Positions 34,121 through 45,398 of a DNA stretch of 64,000 bases are shown piece after piece (within the stretch, counting starts at the first letter, position 1; each line of letters opens with the position of its first letter). Position numbers and translations under genes: made by a program. The notes beneath the pieces were generated by a model, which was not told the origin of the DNA, did not search any database, and saw only the letters and a program-made list of their open reading frames with translations. Origin of the DNA: Incurvaria masculella (taxonomy: Eukaryota; Arthropoda; Insecta; Lepidoptera; Incurvariidae); NCBI GenBank assembly GCA_946894095.1, contig OX335652.1, positions 5,603,001-5,667,000 of the forward strand. The letters run 5' to 3'.

Positions 34121-34179
34121 TAAGTTTGACAGAATTTCTCGTTACCAAGAATTGGGCACGAGAAATTCTGTCAAACTTA
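34121..34179. repeat. Perfect 22-bp inverted repeat hairpin
   Basis: TAAGTTTGACAGAATTTCTC continuing to GT (34121-34142) is exactly complementary to 34158-34179, with a 15-nt loop. It could be a tiny MITE remnant or a foldback insertion. Confidence 0.8.
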
Positions 34180-34230
34180 AAATCTGCAATAAGAAAAATT
34201 ACAGTAAGCAAATAAAATCCGGCATATATT

Positions 34231-34354
34231 ACAGTTCATGAGATAGAGCCCTGTGACAGACGGACGGACGGACGGACGAACGGACGGACGGGCGGAGAGC
34301 GGAGACTAGTGAAGGGGTTTCGTTGGCGCTCTTTGGGTACGGAACCCTAAAAAT
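34231..34354 (-). repeat. (TCCG)n-family repeat, copy 5 (partial)
   Basis: CATGAGATAGAGCCCTGTG, a (GGAC)n run and GGGTACGGAACCCTAAAAA show the microsatellite-bearing end in minus orientation. The palindromic end is missing. Confidence 0.8.
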
Positions 34355-35080
34355 TACGATTAGTATGTCTGGCGTTATATCTATTGTCAGAATCTAGGAA
34401 GCTGGCGGACTACATTTTTGGTTTTATATTTTTTTTGTCCTCACATTTTTATGCAGCTACTAATATTACCGAGAATAGAAGCTATTCTGCTAGTGATTTT
34501 GAAAGTTGGTATTGAAAAATTCAAGCGTTGTTTATTCTCTAACGACGATACAAGAAGATAAAAAATAAAAGAGTTAATGGAGACAAGAAAAATATCCTTT
34601 CTCCCAGCTTGTATTGATCTGTTGTTCCGCTCCTTTAATTTTAAGTTAAACATCAGCCTTACCAATGAGGATGGCCAAAATAAAAAGTTAACAGTAAACA
34701 GCCGTCTATTAGCTCTCTCCTTACTGTTCCGGATTTGCTTAGTAGGCGAATTGGGTTAAATATGTAGGTCGCCAAATATAGGGTGTATGAAATGGTGGTC
34801 GGCAATACACGCAATCAGGGCAGTAATGAATCCTATATAAATATGTTTAGGGTACAAAGATTATTATCATTCAGCCTCTGGACGCCATGTATATTAGAAC
34901 GGGGTCAGTAAATTTGAGTCAGCCACTTTTATATTAGTAACTTTGGAACGATGAAAGATATTTCGGTAGATAAGACGCACTTGGGTTTTATGTACGAGAC
35001 CCTCTTAAAGTTGGTATTCTCATTTCATAGACTCACCATAAAATATTTCCACATGCAAACGCTATTTAAGAGCACGTTTT
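34355..35080. other. Non-coding stretch
   Basis: Nothing was recognised; overlapping short frames on both strands near 34441-34759 have no motif. Confidence 0.3.
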
Positions 35081-35260
35081 TTTGTTGTAAAATTTTTTAT
35101 TACATTAATTTTATTAAAATTTTATGCAAATTCCTACGATATATAATGTTAAAAAATTTACACCTTGACTAGAAAGTAAACAGAAAAAAACCGTTTTAAA
35201 AAACATTTAAACAATTTACATACAATGTGAAATATTTAAATAGGTTGACAATTTGCGGAG
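35081..35260 (+). repeat. Dispersed-repeat interior, copy 1
   Basis: TTAATTTTATTAAAATTTTA, AAATTCCTACGATATATAA, AAAGTAAACAGAAAAAAACC and GGTTGACAATTTGCGGAG recur at 36405-36890 and in part at 37321-37372. It is possibly the interior of the Helitron-like elements, since the 37321 piece lies within one. Confidence 0.55.
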
Positions 35261-36404
35261 ATATAGAGTAACATACATTCAGAAAAAAACATGAAGACGA
35301 ATTGAAAACCTACTCCTTCTAGTAGGTTTAAAATATGCCGCATGGATCGCCAGATCAGTGTGCCAGTTGACTGCCAGCCGCTGAGAATGAAAGGACTCTG
35401 CGAGTCCTTTCGATCTTGCTGTTCGTATTATTCTCCTCCTATTATCTTTTCAAATTCCGAAATGCGCAGAGCATATACATGTATTTAAAAATAAACTTGT
35501 CTTTAAGGCTGCCGTGAAGTCACGGGAAATCTAAGATTTGATAATTCATTCATTCAATGCATTCTTTGTAGATTGATCAAGGCAAATTTTGGCATGGCGA
35601 CTGCCATTAAACTAGCCCAATCGTCTTCCAGGCTCTAACGTTTCTCTATCCCTAAACGTTGTCAGATTTTAATATTTTTTCAATTTTACAATTCACTTGA
35701 GAAAGTTTCATTATTTGTCCGTTTGTTTTAATTTTTTCGTACATATCTGTATTTTTCATTAAAATTCGAAAATGAACGTAGAAAAGACAACTTTTTTCCA
35801 ATATTCAAAAGCCAATTATTTATAATCTACAAGGTATATTAAGAAAAATAAGATAAACAGACGTATGATGCATATATTTTAGGATCAAGAATTTTAAAAA
35901 CCTTGTAACAACTCCTTAATGGGTTCTTCTCTAAGAACCTTTGACTCAAATAATTTTAATATTTAATATTCTTATTTGGTTTTAGCGATTCGTATATGTA
36001 TAGGTATGTCAAATACATTACTGTACACCGCTGAGTAATTCGGAGTTTCTCAAATATTGTTTCACCAAAATAATAGAGAAACTGTATATAAATCTGCACC
36101 GCCAACAAACTGAGTTATCTTCTTAAATATGTCTTCCAACGTGTAAAATACGTCGTGTGTTATTTCAACACGAGTCTTGAAGTAATAACGTTACCAGGGA
36201 TTAAGACCTTTTCTGTAAGAGTTTAGAAATCTAAATCACGTAGAATTTATATTTTTTCCTGTGCTACCAATAATAATAAATTGTTTCGCTGAAGCCATCC
36301 ATATTTTACATACAGAAAGTTTCTTTTGTTTTTTAATGATAATAATTTCATCGGTGTTACTTGTGTTAAAATCTTAATTAATCCTAGTGACACTATTTGT
36401 GAAT

Positions 36405-36890
36405 TATAAAACTAAAAACCGTTTTTAAAAAAACATTTAAACGACTTTAATCACTAAAGAGAAGTAATATTTTTAATACATTTTAAGTTTTTATTGCATC
36501 AATTTTATTAAAATTAAAGCATATTCTAGAATAATATCATGTTACTGTAGTTGTAATATAATAAATATTATAATTTTTTAATAGAAGGTAAACAGAAAAA
36601 AAAAGTTTTAAAAATCTTTTAACTGACTTAAATCGCTAACCCCTGTTTTCACCACCTCCAGTCACCTGAAATCCGATGAATAACTTTCAGTTACATGCCA
36701 TATTTGAATGGTGTCACCGAAAAGTAACTATGGGATTTTTGTAGCTGGAGGTGGTGGAAATGGGCGTAAGAGTAGTAAAATTATTTCATAAAATTTATGA
36801 AACGACCACCCCTGAAATCTATTCTACTGATGAGAAATTGATTTATTCAAATCGGTTGACAATTCGCGGAGATGTCGAGTAACATACAAA
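36405..36890 (+). repeat. Dispersed-repeat interior, further copies
   Basis: AACCGTTTTTAAAAAAACAT, TCAATTTTATTAAAATTAAA, GGTAAACAGAAAAAAAAAG and GGTTGACAATTCGCGGAG repeat motifs from 35081-35260. A weak inverted repeat (CACCACCTCCAG near 36649 and CTGGAGGTGGTGG near 36744) lies inside. Confidence 0.5.
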
Positions 36891-37200
36891 AAAAGAATTT
36901 TTTTGATGAAAATGTATTCAAAATATTTAACTTAATAGAAATAATCATAATTTATATTGTCCCTAAATAACCAAATGTGAATACTATTCCATTCTTGATT
37001 TCCCAGCATATGATGATATTTTCAAGCATAGTAAATATGCCCGGTAAAAATATTTTTCTCATTAATAGGATTGTAATAAGACTGATGATTTTGACGGAAT
37101 TTCGAAGCCGAACACGCGCAGTGTTTGTTTTGGAACAGTACATCCATGCTAATGTTATAAAACCGATAAAAACTCAATCTGTCGTCTGTTGCGTTTTCAC

Positions 37201-37758
37201 GCCTTAGCTGCTGAACCAATTTTGATTAATTTAAGTCCTTGGACAAGGCCATAAGCATAAAGATTCCTTTTGTGGCGAAAATTGAGCTCGAATGGGGTGA
37301 AATAGGGGATGAAGATTTTGATTACATCAATTTTATTAAAATTTAATACAAATTCCAACGATATAATGTTATTTGTTTTTATAATGTATATAAATGTAGT
37401 ATTTAGTATTTATTTATTGATATTTATGTAGTTATATTTATGTAAAGTTATATAAATTATATATTTAAGTTTAAGTATAATGTGTAATTGTTGTATATTG
37501 TGTAGGAATTTGGTTTCCTCTAAAGCTATTTCTCCATAGTTACTACTCGCACTACTGCTCACGATACCCAAAGGTAGACTAATAGAAAATGCTTCCGGCA
37601 TTAAGTTGTACCTTTTGCCCGAGTTTTTTTTGAGTGCAATAAACTTATATAAATAAATAAATAAATAAATAAGATTTGTATGGAGAGCTCAAACAATATC
37701 CAGGAAATTATTCGGCCTCAACTCAGTCCAAAGCGACATTGACCCGAGCGGAAATTGC
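37201..37758 (+). mobile_element. Helitron-like element split by a LINE 3' UTR
   Basis: The left part is 37201-37372 (GCTGCTGAACCAATTTTGAT, CCTTGGACAAGGCCATAAG, GAAATAGGGGATGAAG). The right part is 37673-37758 (GGAAATTATTCGGCC, CAACTCAGTCCAAAGCG, TTGACCCGAGCGGAAATTGC). The order matches 18455-18670 and 61025-61234. The terminal CTAG is lost. The middle is occupied by a (AAAT)n-tailed LINE end. Confidence 0.5.
37375..37672 (+). mobile_element. LINE 3' UTR with (AAAT)n tail
   Basis: The block has GGAATTTGGTTTCCTC, CATTAAGTTGTACC, a polyadenylation-like GTGCAATAAACTT, and six AAAT units. This form is typical of CR1/Jockey-like LINE 3' ends in Lepidoptera (inference). No coding is preserved. The left boundary is approximate. 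Confidence 0.55.
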
Positions 37759-37966
37759 AGCGACGAAAGGAGGCGACCGAAACTAATTTTTATGGGGCGA
37801 CGTCGCTAGCGCCGGCCAGTCAGGGAGAATTCGCTCTTAAGGTGACCCAACCCGGCGGGACTAACTCATTCGCGGGCACTGTACAAAACCGTGCTGTAGC
37901 GCTCTGGGACCTTCTCTGTTTCAAAGAAAAAGACAGGCTCCGTGATGAGGAAGATGCAACATGTCC
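37759..37966. other. GC-richer block of unknown nature
   Basis: It contains a 74-codon frame (37755-37979) with AVALWDLLCFKEKDRLRDEE near its end. No family was recognised. It directly abuts the foldback element at 37967. Confidence 0.2.
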
Positions 37967-38766
37967 ACAAATTATTTAAAAATATAAAAAACCCGACAGC
38001 GTAAAAAATTGGAACTTAAAATTGACTTAGTAAACGAACTGAAAAGATAGAAACAAGTTGAAAAATTAAATATTTGTTGTGTTTGAATGATCATGGTTGA
38101 CAGTGTTTACAAACGCAGTCGGAGGCATCAAATAGCCCCAGTACGTTCCATAGTAAATGACTAGCGATTTTATGGATTATTTCGGTGGAGCAAGAAAATA
38201 CGTGGTCGGGGAAGTTCCAATATCCTATCTTTCATTTTTATGTCTAAAGTGAGGTTTTTTTTTCTCGTTCTCGGTGTCACCGATCATCATGAAATTTGCA
38301 TAGGTACACTTTCAATGAATTTAATAACAAAAATATAATATAAATCATAGTTAAACTATTTGATGTACAATATGAATTATATAATGATATATTATATATT
38401 TCCCAATACATTCCATTATTAATGACTAGCTATTTTCTTAGTGATATGGGTATAGCAAAAATAAACTTATTGAGACAAATTAGTAGTTAGGACTGTCATA
38501 TAATAAATACGAAAGTAAGTTTGTCTGTTTCGCGAACTCAACCGACCATCGTGAAATTTGTATGGGCACACCATTGAAAATATAAATCGTAGTTAATGTA
38601 TCTTATGCCTCCGACTGCGTTTGTAAACACTGTCAACCATGATCATTCAAACACAACAAATATTTAATTTTTCAACTTGTTTCTATCTTTTCAGTTCGTT
38701 TACTAAGTCAATTTTAAGTTACAATTTTTTACGCTGTCGGGTTTTTTATATTTTTAAATAATTTGT
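37967..38766. mobile_element. Foldback element with 162-bp terminal inverted repeats
   Basis: 37967-38128 and 38605-38766 are reverse complements with one difference (TTGGAAC versus TTGTAAC). The outer end is ACAAATTATTTAAAAATA and the inner end GGAGGCAT. The 476-bp interior is AT-rich and itself holds a diverged duplication: TTCCATAGTAAATGACTAGC versus TTCCATTATTAATGACTAGC, and CATCATGAAATTTGCATAGG versus CATCGTGAAATTTGTATGGG. No transposase. The near-identity of the arms implies recent insertion or ongoing arm conversion. Confidence 0.88.
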
Positions 38767-38865
38767 TTTATTTTTATTATTTTTAGTTTTCGTAGAGCAT
38801 GCATTTATCATTTAAATATCTGCACGTTCATAAATTCCAACGAATGTAAGGTTAGGTATTATTAT

Positions 38866-39238
38866 GGAACCTGACATGGATGGCTAATGTAACACAACTA
38901 CCGTCATGATATAAGCCTAATTCAACAAATTCCAGAAGGAATTAGGTGACAGGTCAGGACCTTCCTTTACACAGAATCATGGCTGCACACGGATACCATG
39001 GGTGGAAAATACAGACAATGATCTATTGCCACTTCGTCCATAGTTTTTCCTAATGCGGTGATACCAACCAAGGCGGGATTAACCCTGTCACCTAGTAGGG
39101 TAAGGTGACCTACAGTTTTACATGGGTTCCGAACCATGAACAACTCGCAAGATAAAGTGGTGTATAACAGATGCGAGGATTTGAGCCCATAACCTCTTGC
39201 ATGAAAGGCAATATTTTAGTCCCTACACTACGAGGTGT
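38866..39238 (-). mobile_element. Nearly full tRNA-headed SINE
   Basis: The minus-strand head at the right end has TAGTGTAGGGACTAAAATA, TTGCCTTTCATGCAAG and B-box-like GGGCTCAAATCC. The body carries GGTTCGGAACCC, TACTAGGTGACAGGG and TTGGTATCACCGC. The tail runs through TAGCCATCCATGTCAGG at 38866-38890. It is diverged but ordered. Confidence 0.82.
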
Positions 39239-39690
39239 AACAAATAGAGTTTTTTGATTGATATTAAAACAAAACTACATTTTCTAAAAGTTTCTTCATG
39301 TTATCTTTAAGGCTTTAATGAAGTCATCAGTTCATAGAATGAGATTCCCTCATTCAACGAATTTTGATCATATGCCGATATATACAAGGTTTTAGTGGAG
39401 GTATGGTCCAAACGTCAACGTATCCCTCGCATATTTGAAACAAAAAGGATATACATTTTATTTGTAGGTATTTAAAATGTATGGGGAAAATCTTTTTCAA
39501 GTCGTACAACAAAATATCTTCTACCTTTTTAGCTCCAAATATGCCGAGGAATACGTGGTTAGCTTTTGGACCATATCTCCGTTAACACCCTATATATGGT
39601 TTTTTTAGAATCTCCCTCTCATCATCGTTGATTACAGTTACACTAAATTTATAAGCGAACAGTTCGGCACTCAAATAATGTGGTTATATA
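39239..39690. other. Non-coding stretch
   Basis: Nothing was recognised. TA at 39689-39690 is the target site of the neighbouring mariner-type element. Confidence 0.3.
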
Positions 39691-40732
39691 CAGGGTCCGT
39701 CACTCGAAGTGTTACCAATTGAAAATGATGTTATTTAGTTAATTGAAGTACGGTTCGTTAAAAATTATATCACAATAAAACATTTAATTTTAAGACAATA
39801 ATTGTTATTGTTCGATATAGCCTCCTTTGATCCATAGATAAGAGCTTTTTGAGACGATCTTGAGTGTTGTTGGAACGTCCAGCGTTTCGTACTGCATTGT
39901 TTACACGTGCACATGGTATGAGCGCCTCATTTAACACCTTTTGCACACACTTGCTGGTTGACTTTGACGCCCTTCTCGATAAACACGAGTGAATAGCGAC
40001 CATTTGCGGTCACTGCAGCCGAGACCATAACAGAAGCGGGCGCTTGCTTACGAACGGGAACTCCATCGTCTAAATTCTCGTTGGATTTGCCCTGTAGCCA
40101 AACACGAAAATGTTGTTTGTTTATATACTGTTAGACATTAATCATTTTTTCATCAGAAAAAACAATGTTTTCCAGATCGCCAAGCAAGACTTTAATTGCT
40201 TGAGCTCTTTGTAGTCGAACTGCCTTCTGCGCTGAACTAAGATGCTGTAATTTTTGTATCTTGTTGGTAGGGCTTCAGTTGCATTTCTATTTGTTTCAGT
40301 ATGCGCCGATTACTTGAGTCGGGTATTGTCTGACTTTTCGCAAATTTTGCAGAACACTGGTGAGGATTTCCTTGAATTCGAGCCTTTACCTTTTGAACCA
40401 TATCATGTGATACTGCTATTTTCGGATGACCGCCTCTATGCCGTTTAGCAATGCTAGGTTATAACGCTTAATGGTTCGATGCACTAACATTTTGTTCACA
40501 TGTAAATGTCGGAGCTCCCGAACGATGACTGGTTGTGATTTTCCGGTCAAATACAAAACGATCACAATGTTAGGTTTAATATCCATTGCGAAAATTTATT
40601 ATACAATTCAAATTTGTTCCCGCTCTTTTCGCCCACTTAAAAACAATGAAACAAGTTGACGTTTCACCAAAATTTGGCGCGCTGTGATTATTATTTTGAA
40701 AATAGAAGTAACAGTTCAAGTGACGGACCATG
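39691..40732 (-). mobile_element. Inactive mariner/Tc1-type transposon
   Basis: The inverted ends CAGGGTCCGTCACTCGAA (39691) and TTCAAGTGACGGACCATG (to 40732) are flanked by TA on both sides (39689-39690, 40733-40734). The minus strand encodes broken transposase remains. From about 40586: MDIKPNIVIVLYLTGKSQ with a helix-turn-helix-like start. Then ENIVFSDEKMINV with the first catalytic Asp, VMVSAAVTANGRYSLVF, and WTFQQHS, where the second Asp position of the usual WTFQQDS is His. The region that should hold the third acidic residue is missing. Stops and frameshifts occur throughout. It is a dead element of the mariner superfamily; the exact family is not resolved. Confidence 0.88.
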
Positions 40733-42080
40733 TAGTAATCGCTTTGATCACAGGATTTCATCCATGTATAAACTAACTGCTAGTAAAAATTCAATAATCT
40801 CCATAATAACCATGATTATAATATTTATATCCACTACTTCATAAAACTGGAAGTTGTCTCTTGACTGACAGCTTTGAATGTGAGTCAAAAACATTGTTAA
40901 AGCCATTTTTATTTAATTATTGAGCTAGTTAAGTTCCAGTTTCACGGTTTAGAACTTTAACTGGATGCGGCGAAAGAGACCTGGATTCATCGTTTGCAAA
41001 TATATGTGGGCCCGAGGTCCACAATCGCCCGATCGAATGTGTTACCTTGGAGCTTACTATATACTATATATAAACTGTTACATCCCAACTGAGCGTTTAT
41101 TGTTTTTCTTGCCTCCAAAGCCCATCAAAATATAACGTTCATGATTTAATCCGTACATGAACTCCTGGTTTATTATTTTGAATAATATAACGTGTTAATA
41201 ATATGTGATATATGATGATAAACCCAACTTTGGCAAAGCCGTGCTTTTCCTTCCCACTGCTCCCAAGGACGCACGGTTAAAGATCAGCGATATTATGATG
41301 ACGAACATATTTTATGTACCCTATGTAACATAGGTCCTCATCAGGGGGCTGACGACATCTTCATGGAAAGTTTTCCTATGTTTGGTAAAGCTTTTAGATA
41401 TTATCAGATTGATACCGATTTTGGGCATCACAGTATCTCGGCACTGTAGGGTCGCCCTCTTGTGGAACAAGCGGACCTCCGTGACACCCATTGACAACGG
41501 AAGTTTGGATTTATGAGCTGTGCAGGTGCAGAATGCTGATAGTAAAGCAATGATGGTGATATCGGTCTATGCGGCGACCGATAATGTCGAAAATCTATCT
41601 GACTATCGCCCGGATCCACCATTTCCAGTTATAGTCATCCCAAAGTTATCTTTCGGTTACACCATATAAATATGCAATGTAACCGAAGCTACATTCCATA
41701 TAGCTGAAGGTAGTGAAAAGAGGAGTATATGACCTGAGTTGGTGTGACCAGTGCGCTTGCGTAAACAAAAATCATTTGAATTAATTTTTAACGTTGAATA
41801 TTTTGATGTTTTTGGAATTTCTTATTCCAAATTACATTTAAACATATAAGTTGCATACCTTTTTGTAAATTATTTAAAAAACCCTTTAGTTTGATACCCC
41901 ACTCGATAGGTTTCAAGAAAAAAAATATTTGAAAACACATAATTTGGCGCCAAAAATCAGCCATGATTTTTTTTTATGATTTTGATATACCCAGTGTCAC
42001 TGTTACAATTAAGACGAATGTAACGACACCTCTTAAGCTAAAATCCATCAAGCCGTTTAGGCTGCAGGGGGCGACAAAGA
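40733..42080. other. Non-coding stretch with a possible LINE scrap
   Basis: Around 41520-41640 one plus frame reads SKAMMVISVYAATDNVE, which weakly resembles the core of LINE endonucleases (VISVYAPT type). Its surroundings are not interpretable. Otherwise nothing was recognised. Confidence 0.2.
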
Positions 42081-42083
42081 AAT

Positions 42084-42128
42084 ATACATACATATATACA
42101 TACATACATATATACATACATACATACA
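42084..42128 (+). repeat. (ATAC)n/(ATAT)n microsatellite
   Basis: Interrupted tetranucleotide runs of ATAC with ATAT. Confidence 0.9.
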
Positions 42129-42164
42129 CTCGAAAAACATAACCCTCCTTCTTTCGCAGTCGGG

Positions 42165-42605
42165 TAAAAAGACAATGTGCATAGTGCATGATTTGGTAAG
42201 ATTTACGAAAATTTTGATTTCAAAACGACTCATAGCTAAAATAAAAGTAAACCACGACCGCTGTAGTCAAAAATCTAACAAAAACCAAATAGATTATAAA
42301 TCTTGATTAAATAAGCTATGTCTGATGACTAATCTTTTTAAGATTTTCTTACTTTATCATTGCGTAATAAATCACCAAAGTTATTGTATAAAAAGCGCGA
42401 AAAATTCGAACTTTCGGACCTTATAACTTAGAAACCAAACACAATTTTACACTGCCAACGGTCATCACACATCTAGTTCGATCAAATAAAGCTCTTTTGA
42501 GCAAAATTTGGGATCTATGATAAGAAATAAGGGCGTGGTGTTCTTTCCGCGTTTGTATGGGGAGTTGAGCGGGTTGGGCCACCTTAACTGATGTTCTCGA
42601 GTTCC
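42165..42605 (+). repeat. MITE-like repeat (GGTGGNCC end), copy 1
   Basis: Recognisable blocks are GACAATGTGCATAGTG, TTTGGTAAGATTTACGAA, TTCGAACTTTCGGACC, TTATAACTTAGAAACCAAAC and CGTTTGTATGGGGAGTTG, ending GGGCCACCTTAA. The same blocks occur in reverse orientation at 54507-54977, so the two are inverted copies of one family. Confidence 0.7.
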
Positions 42606-42698
42606 ACAGACACGTAAGAACTTCACAGGATGCTGTTACCGTTTACGGATGCATTGTATGCTGTTCATCCCAAATTCGTACGCGAACTAGTCTCTTTG

Positions 42699-43068
42699 TC
42701 AGCCTCGGTAGCCCGATAGCGATGCGATAGGCTGGATAAGCACCTCTGAGCGCGGTTGGGTTCTGGATGGGTGACAATTTTCAACCGTTGAGGCTGGCCG
42801 TGGTTTGGATTCCAGGTAAAACTGTAGGTCCCCTTCCTTACTTACTAGGTAGGGTTAATCCCGCCCGGGTTGGTATCTTCGCATTGAATGAACGATTGTC
42901 GAAACGGCAATAAAAATTGTTCGTGTTTTCCATCCAGTTCAATGTAGCCGTGCTCATAAAGGGAAGGCATGGCAACTTATTCCTTCGGGGATGTGGTGTA
43001 TTGGGCTAATATCATAACAGTAGTTGTGTGGTATTAGCCATCCATGTCAGGTTGCTTAAAACAAAATA
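42699..43068 (+). mobile_element. SINE with divergent 5S-like head
   Basis: The body and tail are well preserved (GGCCGTGGTTTGGATTCC, TAGGTCCCCTTCCTTAC, GTATTAGCCATCCATG). The head keeps the outer TCAGCCTCGGTAGCCCGATA and the 5S-like TGGATGGGTGAC. The region that should carry AAGTTAAGCAACG is replaced by an unrelated or heavily changed stretch. Confidence 0.82.
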
Positions 43069-43069
43069 A

Positions 43070-43158
43070 CCCCTAATTTCATTGGGGATTCGATGTGTTG
43101 GGCTAATATCATGACGGCGGGTGTGGTATTAGTCATCCTTGTCCAATACTTAAAATAA
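43070..43158 (+). repeat. Extra SINE tail unit directly after the SINE
   Basis: GGGGATTCGATGTGTTGGGC, TAATATCATGACGG and GGTATTAGTCATCC repeat the last roughly 90 bp of the preceding SINE, separated from it by its A-rich end. Confidence 0.7.
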
Positions 43159-45084
43159 TGCCAGGGCTACGTAGACAACCGCCTACAGCCTCCCTGCCCC
43201 AGGGACCTCACGCTTCGAAAGTTCATGATGACGGCGACCCCTATCGACCTCACGCTTAACAACAAGAGGCCTTGCGCAACACTATGTATAGGTTCATAGA
43301 TGATAGTATGTTTGATCCAACGCTAAACTTGGTTTTTCTGACGACTGATCCTTTTAATTTTGGTCACGCCTTCTTGCGAGCCGGGATTTTAGAACTACAT
43401 TATCTTTGGATGGCTGAGTTTTTATTTTTCACATATTCAATGGACTGGATAATCTTAAAATCATAGAATATGTCAAATTTCTATTTGTTTTATTAATCAA
43501 CGAGATATTTTATTTCAAAGAAAACAAATTAATTGTTTTCCCCTCTATTTTCCGAGTCGCATATTCAGAAATGTGAAAGACAGCGTGAATTAGTCATTAA
43601 TTAAAAATACTTAAAGGTAAGAAGCTTATTCATTATTTAATATTTTACCATTTTTAGGGCATCAACAGCGTTTTGTTGAAAAGGTATTTCAAAACGCAAT
43701 TAATTTGCACACACAAAAATATTTATTTCGCCTCTTCATTTGCTTTCAACGTAGAAAAAATAACCTCCACCTATTTTTCAAATCTTAGGTGATGTAGCAT
43801 TCCGAATCGTGTGATATATCACTTAAAAATTACTTGCTAAAATTTGTCAAAATTATTCTAATTATTTACGTCATTAAATATTTAAGAGAAAGAGAATTAA
43901 ATATCACAACGTCTAGTTAAGTAAAGACATTTCAGCAAATCTCACTTCAACAATTCGTATTTTTTTGTAAAATATTTTATATTTTATTTGTATATCTTAT
44001 ATATATATATATATATATATTTATATCCAGATTAGGTAGCAATATTTTACGGATTTCTTTTCTTGGAAATTGCAACTCCGCAAATATAGCCAGTTTTTAA
44101 AAATCTATTAAAGTTTTAACCTGGGAAAATACTTTATGTACTGAATTAATTTATTAAAAAATTTAGTCACTGGTAAAATATAATATTTGCAAGAAAAATA
44201 TTTAACGTATCACAGTAGGTATTTTATAATGCTTATGCAATTTGAAACTAAAAAGTAAAGTTTTGTAGCTGTGAGAGTACGTTTGCTTTAAATGATTGGA
44301 ATTGTTTGAGATCAATCGACTATGTATACTGTAACCAATCATTCCATTAAAAAAAATTGCATAGCAAAAAAGCATTTTTTTCCCATACGACTAAATATTT
44401 TCTTACAATTTCTTAACTATTTAAATATTTCTTACGCCCACTCAATGAAAATTTTTTTAAAGACGGATTTATTGGACCCTTGAAGAAAACCTGACAAGAA
44501 ACTTCGGTGGAAGTCAAAATATATATTTGAATTCCTAAAGCTTACCAAACAATTATAATATTATTTCTTTAAATTCTACCGCCTCCAAAAAAATTAAGAA
44601 AATAATAATTTGAGATCTGAATTGAGGGTAAGTCAATATAAACGAACTGGTATTCTCCTTGTAGGCTCTCTTACAAATTCAAGGCAGGCCATAAAATAAA
44701 GCGGGCCTCATGTCTGATGTCACCGTTCCGCCGCCTTGGCCGCCCGCTCGCAGTAAATCATCCTTTTTACCAGAAAATGTTCGCGCGGAAAAACTAACTC
44801 CAACCACAAATGAGGGCGGCAAGCGCGGCTGCGTATGGCACACAATAGTGCCCTCCTCGTGCAATACATATGTTCGAATACAAATATGTATTAACAACAT
44901 ACATACATACGTACTTAGATTCTGTCGATATAATTTGAGGACATTTAATTTTGAAATGATAAAGTCTTATATATGTTGCTATACTCCATATTAAGGTAGG
45001 CCCGTAAGCATCAGAAAATAAAGATCCCCATACAAAAGTTGCTTAGTAATCTTTAGAATACCAGCAATCCAATTTATTTTCTAC
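43159..45084. other. AT-rich stretch with a (TA)n run and one GC-rich block
   Basis: A (TA)n run lies near 43998-44020. A GC-rich block at 44701-44860 carries overlapping frames (94 codons on plus from 44710, 73 codons on minus). No domain was recognised in either. Confidence 0.3.
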
Positions 45085-45398
45085 TGGGTATTAGGTGCCA
45101 TGCCAGGACCTTCCCTTTATGAGCACGGCTACATTGAAGTGGATGGAAAACACGGACAATTTTCATTGCCGCTTCGACCATATAGTTCATCCAATGCCAT
45201 GGTACCGACCCGGGCGGGATTAACCCTACCACCTAGTAAGTAAGGAAGGGGACCTACAGCTTAACGTGGAATCCGAACCACGGCCAGCCTCTCTCAGCGG
45301 TCGAATGGTCACCCATCCAAGACCAGACCGGACCCAGCGTTGCTTAACTTCCGAGAGCGATCGCCGAAGTGTCGCGCCACTGGGCCATTGAGGCTGAC
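45085..45398 (-). mobile_element. 5S-headed SINE lacking its tail
   Basis: On the minus strand the head is nearly identical to 19139: TGGCCCAGTGGCGCGAC, AAGTTAAGCAACGC and GGATGGGTGACC. The body follows to CTCATAAAGGGAAGG and stops near 45085 at GCACCTAAT, so the last roughly 90 bp and the poly(A) are missing. Confidence 0.88.

Noticed and set aside
37755..37979. 74-codon frame ending in the foldback arm
   Set aside because: No domain was recognised, and the stop codon lies inside the foldback element, so the frame is probably accidental.
40254..40659. Plus-strand frames across 40254-40659
   Set aside because: They lie antisense to the mariner-type transposase remains.
42084..42128. Spaced direct repeats resembling a CRISPR-like array
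   Set aside because: This is a simple (ATAC)n/(ATAT)n microsatellite; no CRISPR arrays are expected or seen in this eukaryotic DNA.
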